Source: Citricoccus zhacaiensis
GTDB lineage: Bacteria; Actinomycetota; Actinomycetes; Actinomycetales; Micrococcaceae
Reading direction: 5' to 3'
Assembly: GCF_014645315.1 (NCBI RefSeq)
Contig: NZ_BMLQ01000006.1
Span: forward strand, 124,001 to 188,000
DNA length: 64,000 nt
Below the pieces are notes generated by a model. That model was not told the origin of the DNA and ran no database searches. It saw nothing but the letters and a program-made list of their open reading frames with translations. The first letter of the stretch is position 1. Each line of letters begins with the position of its first letter. This document shows positions 29,483 to 38,729 of the stretch, piece after piece. The position numbers were made by a program, and so were the translations under genes.

Positions 29483-30478
29483 GTGTCCGTCATGCTGCTC
29501 GCCGCGCTGGCCGTGATGCTGGCCTGGCCGGTCCCGGTCCTGCTCGGCCGCGCGCGCTGGGTCCGCCGGGCTCCCGCCGCCGCCATGGCACTCTGGCAGT
29601 CCGTCGCCCTCGCCGGCGGCCTCTCCCTGATCGGCTTCCCCCTCCTGTGGGGGCTCACCCCCTTCGGGGACACCGTGGTCGAGGCGGCCCCCGCCTTCGT
29701 CCGGGCCCTCGTGGAGGGTTCCTGGATTCCCCTGCTCGAGCACGACCCGTGGCTGCCCACCCGCATCGCCGCCGCCACCCTCGCCCTGCTGCTCTTCGCC
29801 CACCTCGTGCTCACCCTGGCCGTCACCGCCGTGAAGACCGTGGCCAACCGACGCCGCCACCGCCAGATGGTCGAACTCCTGGCCGCGCCGCCGTCGCAGC
29901 GCAGCCGCCTGGCGGAGGGCGTCTCCGGAACCCCCACGCGGGTACTGCCCCACGATGTCCCGTTGGCCTACTGCCTTCCTGGCCTGACCGGTTCCCTGAC
30001 CGTCCTGTCCCGCGGCCTGCTGGACCAATTGTCCGAACCGGAGGTGGCCGCCGTCGTGGCCCATGAGCGGGCCCACCTGCGCCAACGGCACGACCTGCTC
30101 CGGCTGGCCTTCGAGGCCTGGCACCGGGCCGTGGCCTGGCTGCCCACCACGGCGATGGCCCAACGGGCCGTGGCCGGCCTCACCGAGATGATGGCGGACG
30201 ACGCCGCGCTGGCCGTCCACGACCGCCGAGACCTGGTGCGGGCGATCGTGCTCACCGGTGAAGCCGGGTCACCGACGTCGCCGACATCACCGCCGTCACC
30301 GACACCGCCCCCGCGGCCATCCAGGGCGGACAACGTCCAGGGGGACGGATCCGTCCCCCTGACCCTGCGCCTGTACCGCCTGCTGGCCCCCGCCGCCCCC
30401 CTGCCCGTGGCCGTGCGTCTCCTGGTCGTCGTGGCGGCGTTGTGCCTGGCCGTCTTCCCGCTGGTGCTGCTGCTGTAG
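29483..30478 (+). CDS. M56-family (BlaR1-like) membrane metallopeptidase
   Basis: M56 peptidases are integral-membrane zinc proteases that in Bla systems cleave BlaI after sensing a signal. The 331-residue protein has membrane segments at about 1-22, 35-58, 92-116 and 308-331 and the zinc motif HERAH at 194-198 (VVAHERAHLRQRHD). The extracellular penicillin-binding sensor domain of BlaR1 is absent, as in M. tuberculosis Rv1845c, so the signal is not evidently a beta-lactam. A Ser/Thr/Pro-rich linker (about 258-276) precedes the last membrane segment. It follows blaI by 120 bp. Confidence 0.88.
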   Translation: MSVMLLAALAVMLAWPVPVLLGRARWVRRAPAAAMALWQSVALAGGLSLIGFPLLWGLTPFGDTVVEAAPAFVRALVEGSWIPLLEHDPWLPTRIAAATLALLLFAHLVLTLAVTAVKTVANRRRHRQMVELLAAPPSQRSRLAEGVSGTPTRVLPHDVPLAYCLPGLTGSLTVLSRGLLDQLSEPEVAAVVAHERAHLRQRHDLLRLAFEAWHRAVAWLPTTAMAQRAVAGLTEMMADDAALAVHDRRDLVRAIVLTGEAGSPTSPTSPPSPTPPPRPSRADNVQGDGSVPLTLRLYRLLAPAAPLPVAVRLLVVVAALCLAVFPLVLLL

Positions 30479-30690
30479 CCATTGCCGTGGCCGCCGATGC
30501 AACCACGGCTGTGGCCACCGCCACTGTCCACTGGCGGCCGGCCTGAGCTTCCGAGTCGTCAATCAGGTGCCTCCCAGCCGACTCCCGGCTTTCCATCGGC
30601 CGGGGTTCGCTAGGCTGGTGCTTTGATGGCGTCCACCTCCGCCTCCCTCCCCCGACCCCTTTGACCCCCACGAACGGACCAGGCCCCATA
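30479..30690 (+). promoter_or_regulatory. oleA upstream region with TAGGCT box and short upstream ORF
   Basis: A TAGGCT hexamer at 30611-30616 precedes an ATG at 30626 by 9 nt. That ATG opens a 12-codon ORF (MASTSASLPRPL) ending in TGA at 30662-30664, which overlaps the TTG at 30661 that is in frame with oleA. The arrangement suggests a leaderless leader peptide coupled to oleA, but this is inferred from spacing only. Confidence 0.4.
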
Positions 30691-31713
30691 GTGCAAGGCA
30701 ACGCGACATTCCGTCACTCCAACGCTTCACTCCTCTCCGTGACGGAAGTACTGGCCCCTGTCACCGTGACCAGTGCGCAGCTCGACGAGGAGTTAGCTGA
30801 TGTCCTGAAGGGGCTGCGGCTCCCCAAGGGTCTGCTGCCGCGCGTCGCGGGCGTCAACGCACGCCGCAATTGGGAGCACCCCGGTCACTTCCAGTTGGGT
30901 GCCGCTGAAGCCGGCCGCCAGGCCATGGCCAAGGCCGGCGTCCGGCCGGACCAGATCGGGCTCATGGTCAACACCTCCGTCACGCGCGAGACCCTCGAAC
31001 CGTCCGTGGCCGTCCGCATCCACCACGAGATGGGCCTGCCCACCTCCGCCACGAACTTCGACATCACGAACGCGTGCCTGGGCTTCGTCAACGGCATCAC
31101 CCTGGCAGCCTCCATGATCGACTCCGGTCAGGTCGACTACGCCGTCGTCGTGGCCGGCGAGGACTCCGTCAAGGTCCAGCAGGCCACCCTGGAGAACCTG
31201 AAGCAGGACGGCGTGGACCGCAGCAACTTCATGGAGCAGTTCGCCTCCCTGACCCTGGGCTCCGGGGCCGCCGCCGCCGTCATCGGGCGCACCGACCAGC
31301 ACCCCGAGGGCCACCGGATCGTCCGCGGCATCACCCGCGCCGGCACGGACCACCATGACCTCTGCGTGGGCGACCACAAGGGCATGTTCACGGATTCCAC
31401 CGCCCTGCTCAAGGACGGGCTCGAGCTCGTCATGGACGCCTGGAACGACGTGCCCGCGGACTGGGGCTGGTCGGACATGGACCGCTACGTCACCCACCAG
31501 GTCTCCCGGCTCCACACCGATTCGATCACCGAGGCGACCGGCCTGGACCCGGCCCGGTTCCCCGTCACCTTCCCCGAGCTCGGCAACGTCGGACCGGCGT
31601 CCCTGCCGATCACCCTGGCCCGGGAGGTGGACCAGCTGTCGGCCGGCGACAAGGTGCTCTGCATGGGCGTCGGTTCCGGGCTCAACACCGCCATGCTGGA
31701 GATCGCCTGGTGA
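30691..31713 (+). CDS. oleA: OleA, thiolase-superfamily enzyme for acyl-CoA head-to-head condensation
   Basis: OleA joins two fatty acyl-CoAs by non-decarboxylative Claisen condensation to a beta-keto acid, the first step of long-chain olefin synthesis. The 340-residue protein has the thiolase-fold triad Cys129 (NACLGFVNG), His269 (YVTHQVSRLH) and Asn299 (GNVGPASLP), plus the VTRETLEPS loop where OleA has its catalytic glutamate. The GTG at 30691 (VQGNATFRHSN) fits the family N-terminus; a TTG at 30661 is possible through coupling to an upstream mini-ORF. The stop overlaps the oleBC start. The 3-oxoacyl-ACP synthase III family is the nearest alternative, but the context settles OleA. Confidence 0.93.
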   Translation: MQGNATFRHSNASLLSVTEVLAPVTVTSAQLDEELADVLKGLRLPKGLLPRVAGVNARRNWEHPGHFQLGAAEAGRQAMAKAGVRPDQIGLMVNTSVTRETLEPSVAVRIHHEMGLPTSATNFDITNACLGFVNGITLAASMIDSGQVDYAVVVAGEDSVKVQQATLENLKQDGVDRSNFMEQFASLTLGSGAAAAVIGRTDQHPEGHRIVRGITRAGTDHHDLCVGDHKGMFTDSTALLKDGLELVMDAWNDVPADWGWSDMDRYVTHQVSRLHTDSITEATGLDPARFPVTFPELGNVGPASLPITLAREVDQLSAGDKVLCMGVGSGLNTAMLEIAW

Positions 31714-34580
31714 GGATCCCCGCCGCCCCAGCCACCCTGCCGGCCGTTTCCTCCTCCGTCCCCCTTCCCGGCTGGGACCCGGCCTGGAGCCGCCTCGTGC
31801 CGATCGCCACCGTCGACGGCCAGCGGACCCTGCACGTGCTGGACACCGGAGATGTCCTGGCGCAGGCCGGCGTGGAGCCGGACGGCACCATCCTGGCCGT
31901 ACACGGCAACCCGACCTGGTCCTACCTGTGGCGTTCCCTGGCCGCGGCGACCGTCCGCGCCGCCCTGCAGGGCAAGGGCCCTGTCTGGCGCGTGGTCGCC
32001 CCGGACCAGCTGGACATGGGCTTCTCCGAGCGCCTGCCGCACGGGGCCCTCCCCCGTCCCGCAGCTGCGGCCGGCGCTCCGGATCCGGTGTCCGCCAACG
32101 ACGCCGGCTACCGCACCCTGGGCGGTCGCCTCGCCGACCTCGACGCCCTCGTCACCGCCCTCGGACTCGATGTCCAGGCCCGCGCCGGCCACCCGCTGCT
32201 GACCCTGGGCCACGACTGGGGCGGCGTCGTCTCCCTCGGCTGGGCCGGCCGCCACCAGGAGCTGGTGGCCGCCGCGATGACCCTGAACACCGCCGTCCAC
32301 CATGACGAGTCCGAGCCGATCCCGGCCCCCCTGCAGGCGGCCCTCGCCGGTCCCCTGCTGGCCGGCTCCACGGTCCTGACCGATGCCTTCCTGCGGGTGA
32401 CGACGGCACTCGGCCACCCCGGCCTGGACAGCGACCTCAAGGCCGCCTATCACGCCCCCTATGCCTCTCCCGAGCGCCGCGGCGGGATCGGCGGGTTCGT
32501 GGCGGATATCCCCGTGGGACCGCAGCACGCCTCCCATCCGGAATTGCGCCGGGTGGCCGCCTCCGTGGCCGACTTCGCCCGGCCCGCCCTGCTGCTGTGG
32601 GGCCCGAAGGACCCGGTGTTCCTGGACCGGTACCAGGCGGATCTGCTGCAGCGGCTCCCCCAGGCCGACCTGCACCGGTTTGAGACGGCCGGACACCTGT
32701 TGGCCGAGGACGTGGACATCGCCACCCCGATCCTGCGGTGGGCCGGGCAGGTGCTCGACGGCACTGCCCGCACCCGGAACCCCGAGGGCGCCGTCCTCAC
32801 CACCCCGGGTGACGCGGCGTCCGACGTCGGCTCCGGCACCGTGGGGAGCGGCTGGAACGAGACCACCGGCCGGCCGCTGTGGTCCTACCTGGACGACTGG
32901 CGCGACAGCTCCGCCCCGGCACTCGTGGACATGGCCGGGGACGACCAGACACCGCTGAGCTGGAACCGCCTGTCCTGCGTCGTGGACGCCATCGCCACCG
33001 GCCTGGTTGCCCGCGGGGTCCGCCCGGGCGACCGGATCTCCATGATGGTCACCCCCGGACGGGACCTCACCGCGGCCCTGTATGCGGCGCTGAAGATCGG
33101 TGCCGTCGTGGTGGTCGCCGACGCCGGGCTGGGCGTGGCCGGCATGACCCGCGCGGTGCGGGCGGCACGGCCGGACTGGGTCATCGGCAAGGTCCCCGGA
33201 CTCGCCGTGGCCCGGTCCCAGCGCTGGCCGGGACGCCGCCTCTCCGTCTCCACGCTGCCCACGCCCCTGGCGCGGGCCCTCGGCGTGGAGGACAGCCTCT
33301 ACCGGATGGCCCGGGACCACGAGGGGACCCGGTTCGCGGGCCCTCGGCACGCGGACGGCACCGTCCACGTGCCGGCCCCCACCGATCCGGCCGCCATCCT
33401 CTACACCTCCGGCTCCACGGGGCCGGCCAAGGGCGTCCTCTACACCCATGGCAGGCTCGCGGCGCTGGCCGGGCTGCTGCGGGATGTCTTCCACGTCCGC
33501 CCCGGCTCCTCCCTGCTGGCCGGGTTCGCCCCCTTCGCCCTGCTGGGGCCGGCCATCGGCGCCACCTCGGTCACCCCGGACATGTCCGTGACCCAACCCG
33601 CCACCCTGACGGCACAGGCCGTCGCCGAGGCCGCCCGCGCCGGCCACGCCACCATCCTCTTCGCCTCGCCCGCGGCGTTGCGCAACGTCGTCGCGACCGC
33701 CGGTCAGCTCGGACCGGAGGACCACGCCGCGCTCGGCCGCATCGACCTGGTGCTGTCCGCCGGAGCCCCGGTCCACCCCAAGCTGATGGCGCAGGTGGCA
33801 GGACTCTTCCCCCGGGCCGAGTTCCACTCGCCCTACGGCATGACCGAGGCCCTGTTGCTGGCGGACATCGACCGGGAGGCGATCATCGAGCTCTCGTCCC
33901 GGTCGGGCGCCCCCACCGCAGAGGGGACCAGCCCGGACGACGGCGTGTGCGTGGGCCACCCCGTGGGCCCCGTGCGCATCGCCATCGACCCGCTCCAGGC
34001 CGACGGCAACCCGACCGGGAACCTGCTCGAGGGCCTCGACGCAGCCGGAGTCCTGGGCGAGGTCGTCATCTCCGCACCTCACCAGAAGGCGGGGTACGAC
34101 CGGCTGTGGCTGACCGACTCCCTGAGCAGGCGGGATGCCAAGGACGGACTGGACTGGCACCGCACCCAGGACGTGGGTCACCTGGACGCCGCCGGCCGGC
34201 TCTGGATCGAGGGCCGCCTGCAGCATGTGGCCATCACGGCCGCCGGACCCGTGGCGCCCGGTGGCCCCGAGGCGCGCATCGACGCCGTCGACAGCGTGTC
34301 CCGGTCGGCCGTCGTCGGCATTGGCCCGCGGGGCACCCAGGCTGTCGTCGCCGTCGTCGAGGTCGCCACGACGGACCGTGCCCGGCCGCCCCGCCCCGGG
34401 CTGGCCTCCGCCGAGCTGACGGCGGCCGTGCGGGCTGCCGCAGCACCGGTATCCGTGGCGGCGGTGCTCGTGACGGACCGGGTTCCCGTGGACATCCGCC
34501 ACAACTCGAAGATCGACCGCAGCCGGATCGCCCAGTGGGCCGAGCGGGTCCTGTCCGGCGGGAAGGTGGGCACCCCGTGA
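31710..34580 (+). CDS. oleBC: OleBC fusion: beta-lactone decarboxylase plus beta-lactone synthetase
   Basis: OleC converts the beta-hydroxy acid to a beta-lactone with ATP, and OleB removes CO2 to give the cis-olefin. The 956-residue fusion has an N-terminal alpha/beta-hydrolase of the haloalkane-dehalogenase type (about 1-350; oxyanion motif HGNPTWSYLWR, nucleophile Asp169 in LGHDWGGVVS). The C-terminal AMP-forming ligase (about 380-956) has its P-loop at about 566-574 (YTSGSTGPAKG), plus SPYGMTEAL and DWHRTQDVGHLD. The fusion is the form known from Micrococcus luteus and other Micrococcaceae. The GTG start overlaps the oleA stop and its own stop overlaps the oleD start, so all three are coupled. 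Confidence 0.95.
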   Translation: MRIPAAPATLPAVSSSVPLPGWDPAWSRLVPIATVDGQRTLHVLDTGDVLAQAGVEPDGTILAVHGNPTWSYLWRSLAAATVRAALQGKGPVWRVVAPDQLDMGFSERLPHGALPRPAAAAGAPDPVSANDAGYRTLGGRLADLDALVTALGLDVQARAGHPLLTLGHDWGGVVSLGWAGRHQELVAAAMTLNTAVHHDESEPIPAPLQAALAGPLLAGSTVLTDAFLRVTTALGHPGLDSDLKAAYHAPYASPERRGGIGGFVADIPVGPQHASHPELRRVAASVADFARPALLLWGPKDPVFLDRYQADLLQRLPQADLHRFETAGHLLAEDVDIATPILRWAGQVLDGTARTRNPEGAVLTTPGDAASDVGSGTVGSGWNETTGRPLWSYLDDWRDSSAPALVDMAGDDQTPLSWNRLSCVVDAIATGLVARGVRPGDRISMMVTPGRDLTAALYAALKIGAVVVVADAGLGVAGMTRAVRAARPDWVIGKVPGLAVARSQRWPGRRLSVSTLPTPLARALGVEDSLYRMARDHEGTRFAGPRHADGTVHVPAPTDPAAILYTSGSTGPAKGVLYTHGRLAALAGLLRDVFHVRPGSSLLAGFAPFALLGPAIGATSVTPDMSVTQPATLTAQAVAEAARAGHATILFASPAALRNVVATAGQLGPEDHAALGRIDLVLSAGAPVHPKLMAQVAGLFPRAEFHSPYGMTEALLLADIDREAIIELSSRSGAPTAEGTSPDDGVCVGHPVGPVRIAIDPLQADGNPTGNLLEGLDAAGVLGEVVISAPHQKAGYDRLWLTDSLSRRDAKDGLDWHRTQDVGHLDAAGRLWIEGRLQHVAITAAGPVAPGGPEARIDAVDSVSRSAVVGIGPRGTQAVVAVVEVATTDRARPPRPGLASAELTAAVRAAAAPVSVAAVLVTDRVPVDIRHNSKIDRSRIAQWAERVLSGGKVGTP

Positions 34581-35575
34581 GTGCCGCACCGCCTCTCCGC
34601 GTCCTCGTCACCGGCGCCTCCGGGCTCCTGGGCTCCGGGGTGGCGCGCCGCCTCGTGGAGTCCGGGGCCGACGTCGTGACCCTGCAGCGCCGTCCCTCCG
34701 GGGTGGCCGGCGCCCGTGACGTCCTCGGCACCGTCACCGACGCCGCGGCCGTCGAGCAGGCCATGGCCGGCCGGGACACGGTGGTCCATGTGGCGGCCAA
34801 GGTCTCCGTCTCCGGACCGGCCCAGGAGTTCGAGCAGGTCAACATCGGGGGCACGGGGACCGTCCTGGAGGCCGCCCGCCGCGCGGGTGCCGAACGGTTC
34901 ATCCACATCTCCTCGCCCTCCGTGGCCCATGCCGGGACGTCGATCGTCGGCGAGGGTGCCGGGCCGGCGGACCCTGGCCGCGCCCGCGGCCACTACGCCC
35001 GCACCAAAGCCGCCGGGGAGCTGCTGGCCCTGACCGCGGACAGCGCGGAGCTGCGCGTGCTCGCCCTGCGCCCGCACCTGATGTGGGGACCCGGTGACAC
35101 GCAGCTGACCGAGCGCATCATCGACCGTGCCCGGGCCGGCAGGATGCCGCTGCTCGGGCCGGCCGCCGCCCTGATCGACACCCTGTACTCGGACAACGCC
35201 GTGGACGCCGTGGTGGCTGCCGTCACCGCCGTGGACCGGGTCCACGGGGAGGCGCTCGTGGTCACCAACGGGGAACCCCGCCCGGTGGGCGAGCTCATCA
35301 GGGGGCTGGCCACCGCCGGTGGCGCCCCCGAGCCCCGACTGCGGATCCCCGGCGGTCTCGCCCGGGGCGCCGGTGCCGTCATCGAGCGGATCTGGGAGGC
35401 GGGAGATCTCGGCCGGGACGGGGACGAGCCCCCGCTGACACGGTTCCTGGCCGAACAGCTCTCCACGGCGCACTGGTTCGACCAGCGGCGCACCCGGGCG
35501 AAGCTGGACTGGGTGCCGGCTGTGTCCATCGACCGCGGACTGGAGCTGCTGGCCGCGCACTACCGACGACGGTGA
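34577..35575 (+). CDS. oleD: OleD, NADPH-dependent beta-keto acid reductase
   Basis: OleD reduces the 2-alkyl-3-keto acid from OleA to the beta-hydroxy acid used by OleC. The 332-residue protein is an extended short-chain dehydrogenase: Rossmann motif VTGASGLLGSGVARRL at residues 11-26, and active-site Tyr140/Lys144 in HYARTKAAGE. The GTG start overlaps the oleBC stop (GTGA). The gene ends 7 bp before the convergent methyltransferase gene; no terminator is seen between them. Confidence 0.94.
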   Translation: MSAAPPLRVLVTGASGLLGSGVARRLVESGADVVTLQRRPSGVAGARDVLGTVTDAAAVEQAMAGRDTVVHVAAKVSVSGPAQEFEQVNIGGTGTVLEAARRAGAERFIHISSPSVAHAGTSIVGEGAGPADPGRARGHYARTKAAGELLALTADSAELRVLALRPHLMWGPGDTQLTERIIDRARAGRMPLLGPAAALIDTLYSDNAVDAVVAAVTAVDRVHGEALVVTNGEPRPVGELIRGLATAGGAPEPRLRIPGGLARGAGAVIERIWEAGDLGRDGDEPPLTRFLAEQLSTAHWFDQRRTRAKLDWVPAVSIDRGLELLAAHYRRR

Positions 35576-35582
35576 CCTCTCA

Positions 35583-36224
35583 CTAGCGCCGCACGGCGCT
35601 GAGATGGCACTCGGGATACTCGTGGTCCTCGTCAGGGCAGACGATGACCCGCCACGTCTCGGCGAAGCCGGCCTCGTCCAGGACCTGGGCCAACGACGAC
35701 GGGTTCCATCGCCAGGCCCGGGCCACCGCGTGCGGGAACTCCTCCACGTCCTGCCCGGACTCCAACAGTCCCTGGAACACCAGGAGCACCTGGCAGCCGG
35801 GCTCCGTGTGCTCCGCCCAGGTCTGCAGGACCGCCGGAACCTCTTCGGGTGGGACGTGGATCAGGCTGAATCGGGCCAGGATCCCGCTGACGGGGCCGGC
35901 AGCGCGCACCGCCGGATCGGCGGCGGGAAAGCGGGCGTCACCGGCGATCCAGGTGCGCCGCGGATAGCGCTTGCGCGCGATCTCCAGCATCCGGGCCGAG
36001 GGGTCCACGCCGATCGTGGTGAAGCCACGGAAGGCCAGTTCCACGGTTACATGGCCGGTGCCGCAGCCCAGGTCCAGGATGGTCCCGCCCCGGGGCAGCG
36101 CGTCGGCGAAGGCGTCCACGGAGTGCCGGTCCAGTGGCCGCTGCCAGGGGCCCGGGAAGGTACGGTCGTACAGTTCCGCCAGGGCGTCGTAGCCGGGCTG
36201 GCCGGGCCAGGGCTCGGACGTCAC
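35583..36224 (-). CDS. Class I SAM-dependent methyltransferase
   Basis: The 213-residue protein has the SAM-binding glycine motif ILDLGCGTGHVTVELA, the acidic motif II TIGVDPSARMLE and motif VSGILARFSLIHVP. The substrate is unknown; the short N-terminus (YDALAELYDRTFPGP) resembles small-molecule methyltransferases. The GTG start (VTSEPWPGQ) lies 1 nt after the parE stop, so translation is probably coupled to parE. It separates the topoisomerase gene from the olefin operon, and nothing ties it functionally to either. Confidence 0.8.
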   Translation of the reverse strand: MTSEPWPGQPGYDALAELYDRTFPGPWQRPLDRHSVDAFADALPRGGTILDLGCGTGHVTVELAFRGFTTIGVDPSARMLEIARKRYPRRTWIAGDARFPAADPAVRAAGPVSGILARFSLIHVPPEEVPAVLQTWAEHTEPGCQVLLVFQGLLESGQDVEEFPHAVARAWRWNPSSLAQVLDEAGFAETWRVIVCPDEDHEYPECHLSAVRR

Positions 36225-36225
36225 G

Positions 36226-38346
36226 TCAGGTGTCGATACGGTCGAGGTCGAGTTCGTTGGCGCCGGAGACGATGAAGTCCTTGCGCGGTGCCACATTGGA
36301 GCCCATCAACAGGTCGAAGACGTGCTCTGCCCGCTGCAGGGCCTCCTCCGCCTCGGGGATGGTCACCCGGCGGAGCATCCGCACGCGTGGGTCCATGGTG
36401 GTGTCCGCCAGCTGGTCCGCGTCCATCTCCCCCAGGCCCTTGTACCGCTGGATCGGTTCCTTGTAGTTCTTGCCGTCCTTCTGCAGACGCGCCAACAGAG
36501 CGTGCAGCTCGTTCTCCGAGTAGGTGTAGACCACCTCGTTGGCCTTGCTGCCGGAGTGGATGACCTCCACCCGGTGCAGGGGCGGCACGGCGGCGAACAC
36601 GCGTCCCTGTTCGACCATGGGGCGCATATAGCGGAAGAACAGGGTGAGCAGCAGGGTGCGGATATGAGCGCCGTCCACGTCCGCATCGGTCATCAGGATG
36701 ACCTTGCCGTACCGCGCGGAGGACAGGTCGAAGCTGCGGCCGGCACCACCGCCGACCACCTGGATCAGGGCGGCACACTCGGCGTTCGAGAGCATGTCCC
36801 CCACGGAGGCCTTCTGCACGTTGAGGATCTTGCCGCGGATCGGGAACAGGGCTTGGAAGTCCGAGGAGCGGGCCAGCTTGGCCGTGCCGAGTGCGGAGTC
36901 ACCCTCCACGATGAACAGCTCCGAGGACGCCACATCCGTGGTCCGGCAATCCGCCAGCTTGGCCGGCATGGTGGAGGTCTCGAGGGCGTTCTTGCGCCGC
37001 TGGTTCTCCTTGTGCGTCCGTGCGGAGATGCGGGACTTCATCTCCGAGACGACCTTCTCCAGCAGCACCGAGACCTGGTTCTTCTCGTGTTTCTTGGTCG
37101 ACTTCAGGATGGCGCCGAGCTGCTGCTCGACCACCTTGGCCACGATCTGGCGCACGGCCGGGGTGCCGAGGACCGCCTTGGTCTGCCCCTCGAACTGTGG
37201 TTCGGCCAGACGGACCGTCAGAACCGCCGTCATCCCGGCCAGGACGTCGTCCTTCTCCAGCTTGTCGTTGCCGGCTTTGAGCTTGCGGGCATTGGCCTCC
37301 ACGACCTTGCGGACCGTCTTCAGCAGCGCCTGCTCGAAGCCGGACTGGTGGGTGCCGCCCTTGGGGGTGGAGATGATGTTGACGAACGAGCGCAGGTGGG
37401 TGTCGTACCCGACGTCCCAGCGCAGGGCGATGTCCACCTCGCACTGACGCTCCACGTCCTGCATGGCCGAGCGGCCGTCCTCACCCAGGACAGGAACGCG
37501 CTCGGAGAACGTGCCGGAGCCCTGGAGCCGCCACACATCGGTGATGGGACTGACGGAGGAGAGATGGTCCACGAACTCGGAGATGCCGCCGTCGTAGTGG
37601 AAGACCTCCTCATGGGGGCCCATCTCGCCGGGGGTGTCCGGCAGCCGGCGTTCGTCCCGCAGGGTGATCTTGAGTCCGGGGATGAGGTAGGCGGTCTGCC
37701 GGGCCCGCTGTTGCAGGTCCTCGTAGGAGAACTTCGCGTCAGGGGTGAAGATCTGCTCGTCCGCCCAGTACCGCACCCGGGTGCCGGTCTGCCCGCGCTT
37801 GGCCTTGCCGACGATCTCCATCGGCGAGTGGTCGGCCGAGGGCGTGAAGGGAGCGTCCGGCCGGGCGGTGGACCCCGTGTCCGTGAACTGACCGGGTTCG
37901 CCGCGGTGGAAGGACAGCTGGTGGATCTTGCCGCCGCGGAACACCTGGACGTCCAGACGGGAGGAGAGGGCGTTGACCACGGAGGCACCCACCCCGTGCA
38001 GCCCACCCGAGGCCCCATAGGAGCCACCGCCGAACTTGCCACCGGCGTGCAGTTTGGTGAAGACCACCTCGACGCCGGACAGGCCCGTCCTCGGCTCGAT
38101 GTCCACCGGGATGCCGCGGCCGTTGTCCTCCACCTCCACGGCGCCACCGGCGTGCAGGGTGACGGCGATGGACTGGCCGTAGCCGCCGAGCGCCTCGTCC
38201 ACGGAGTTGTCGATGATCTCCCAGAGGCAGTGCATCAGGCCGCGGGAGTCCGTGGAGCCGATGTACATGCCGGGCCTCTTGCGGACGGCCTCCAGGCCCT
38301 CCAGCACGGAGAGGTGCCGGGCGTTGTACTCACTGCTGCGGGACAT
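36226..38346 (-). CDS. parE: DNA topoisomerase IV subunit B
   Basis: ParE is the ATPase subunit that works with ParC in chromosome decatenation. The 706-residue protein has GHKL ATPase motifs (WEIIDNSVDEALGGYG, EDNGRGIPV, SGGLHGVGASVVNALS), the transducer domain, and a TOPRIM domain with EGDSALGTAK and MTDADVDGAHIR. The QRYKGLGEMDADQL segment is typical of GyrB/ParE. The ATG is preceded by AAGGGAAACGC. A reverse-strand TAACCT at 38422-38427 is a possible -10 box. It lies two genes from sigA, a common actinobacterial arrangement. Confidence 0.94.
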   Translation of the reverse strand: MSRSSEYNARHLSVLEGLEAVRKRPGMYIGSTDSRGLMHCLWEIIDNSVDEALGGYGQSIAVTLHAGGAVEVEDNGRGIPVDIEPRTGLSGVEVVFTKLHAGGKFGGGSYGASGGLHGVGASVVNALSSRLDVQVFRGGKIHQLSFHRGEPGQFTDTGSTARPDAPFTPSADHSPMEIVGKAKRGQTGTRVRYWADEQIFTPDAKFSYEDLQQRARQTAYLIPGLKITLRDERRLPDTPGEMGPHEEVFHYDGGISEFVDHLSSVSPITDVWRLQGSGTFSERVPVLGEDGRSAMQDVERQCEVDIALRWDVGYDTHLRSFVNIISTPKGGTHQSGFEQALLKTVRKVVEANARKLKAGNDKLEKDDVLAGMTAVLTVRLAEPQFEGQTKAVLGTPAVRQIVAKVVEQQLGAILKSTKKHEKNQVSVLLEKVVSEMKSRISARTHKENQRRKNALETSTMPAKLADCRTTDVASSELFIVEGDSALGTAKLARSSDFQALFPIRGKILNVQKASVGDMLSNAECAALIQVVGGGAGRSFDLSSARYGKVILMTDADVDGAHIRTLLLTLFFRYMRPMVEQGRVFAAVPPLHRVEVIHSGSKANEVVYTYSENELHALLARLQKDGKNYKEPIQRYKGLGEMDADQLADTTMDPRVRMLRRVTIPEAEEALQRAEHVFDLLMGSNVAPRKDFIVSGANELDLDRIDT

Positions 38347-38729
38347 GCGTTTCCCTTACTTCCCTGATGACTGTTGCTGCGTCCCCTCGCCGGTTCACGA
38401 GGTGGTTGATGATCGTCCTTCAGGTTATCGGCACGTGGCGTCGTTCGGCGGGAACCCGGCGGGGACCACGCCACATCGGCTGACCTCGAGCCGTGGCGGG
38501 TCACGCCGGGCGCACGGGGTGCCGGTCACGTGCGGAGCCGGGGACAGGGGGCAGGGGGAGCACCCCCGGGTACGCAATCAGCGAAAACCGGCCCTCCTCG
38601 CTCGCGCCTACGGACAAAAGTGCGAGGATGATGGTTCCGTAGGTGTACGCAGTACCCTTCAAGTACCGATCCCCCCGGTCCCAGCGGACCGGTCCCAGGG
38701 GAACAGGGGCACCACATGAGGAGGCCAAC
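38347..38729. other. Intergenic region between parE and the DUF7455 gene
   Basis: This 383-bp region holds two divergent promoters. Candidate -10 boxes are TAACCT at 38422-38427 on the reverse strand (parE) and TACCCT at 38653-38658 on the forward strand. A direct repeat AGTACC occurs at 38651-38656 and 38661-38666. GAGGAGG at 38718-38724 serves the small downstream gene. I see no other gene or RNA. Confidence 0.4.

Noticed and set aside
28984-30478. A beta-lactam resistance (bla) operon
   Set aside because: The regulator and M56 protease resemble BlaI/BlaR1, but there is no beta-lactamase gene and the protease has no penicillin-binding sensor domain.
31485-34589. A frame of over 1000 codons on the reverse strand opposite the oleBC fusion
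   Set aside because: The forward strand encodes a clear OleBC with catalytic motifs; the antisense translation is Gly/Arg/Asp-rich with no family resemblance.
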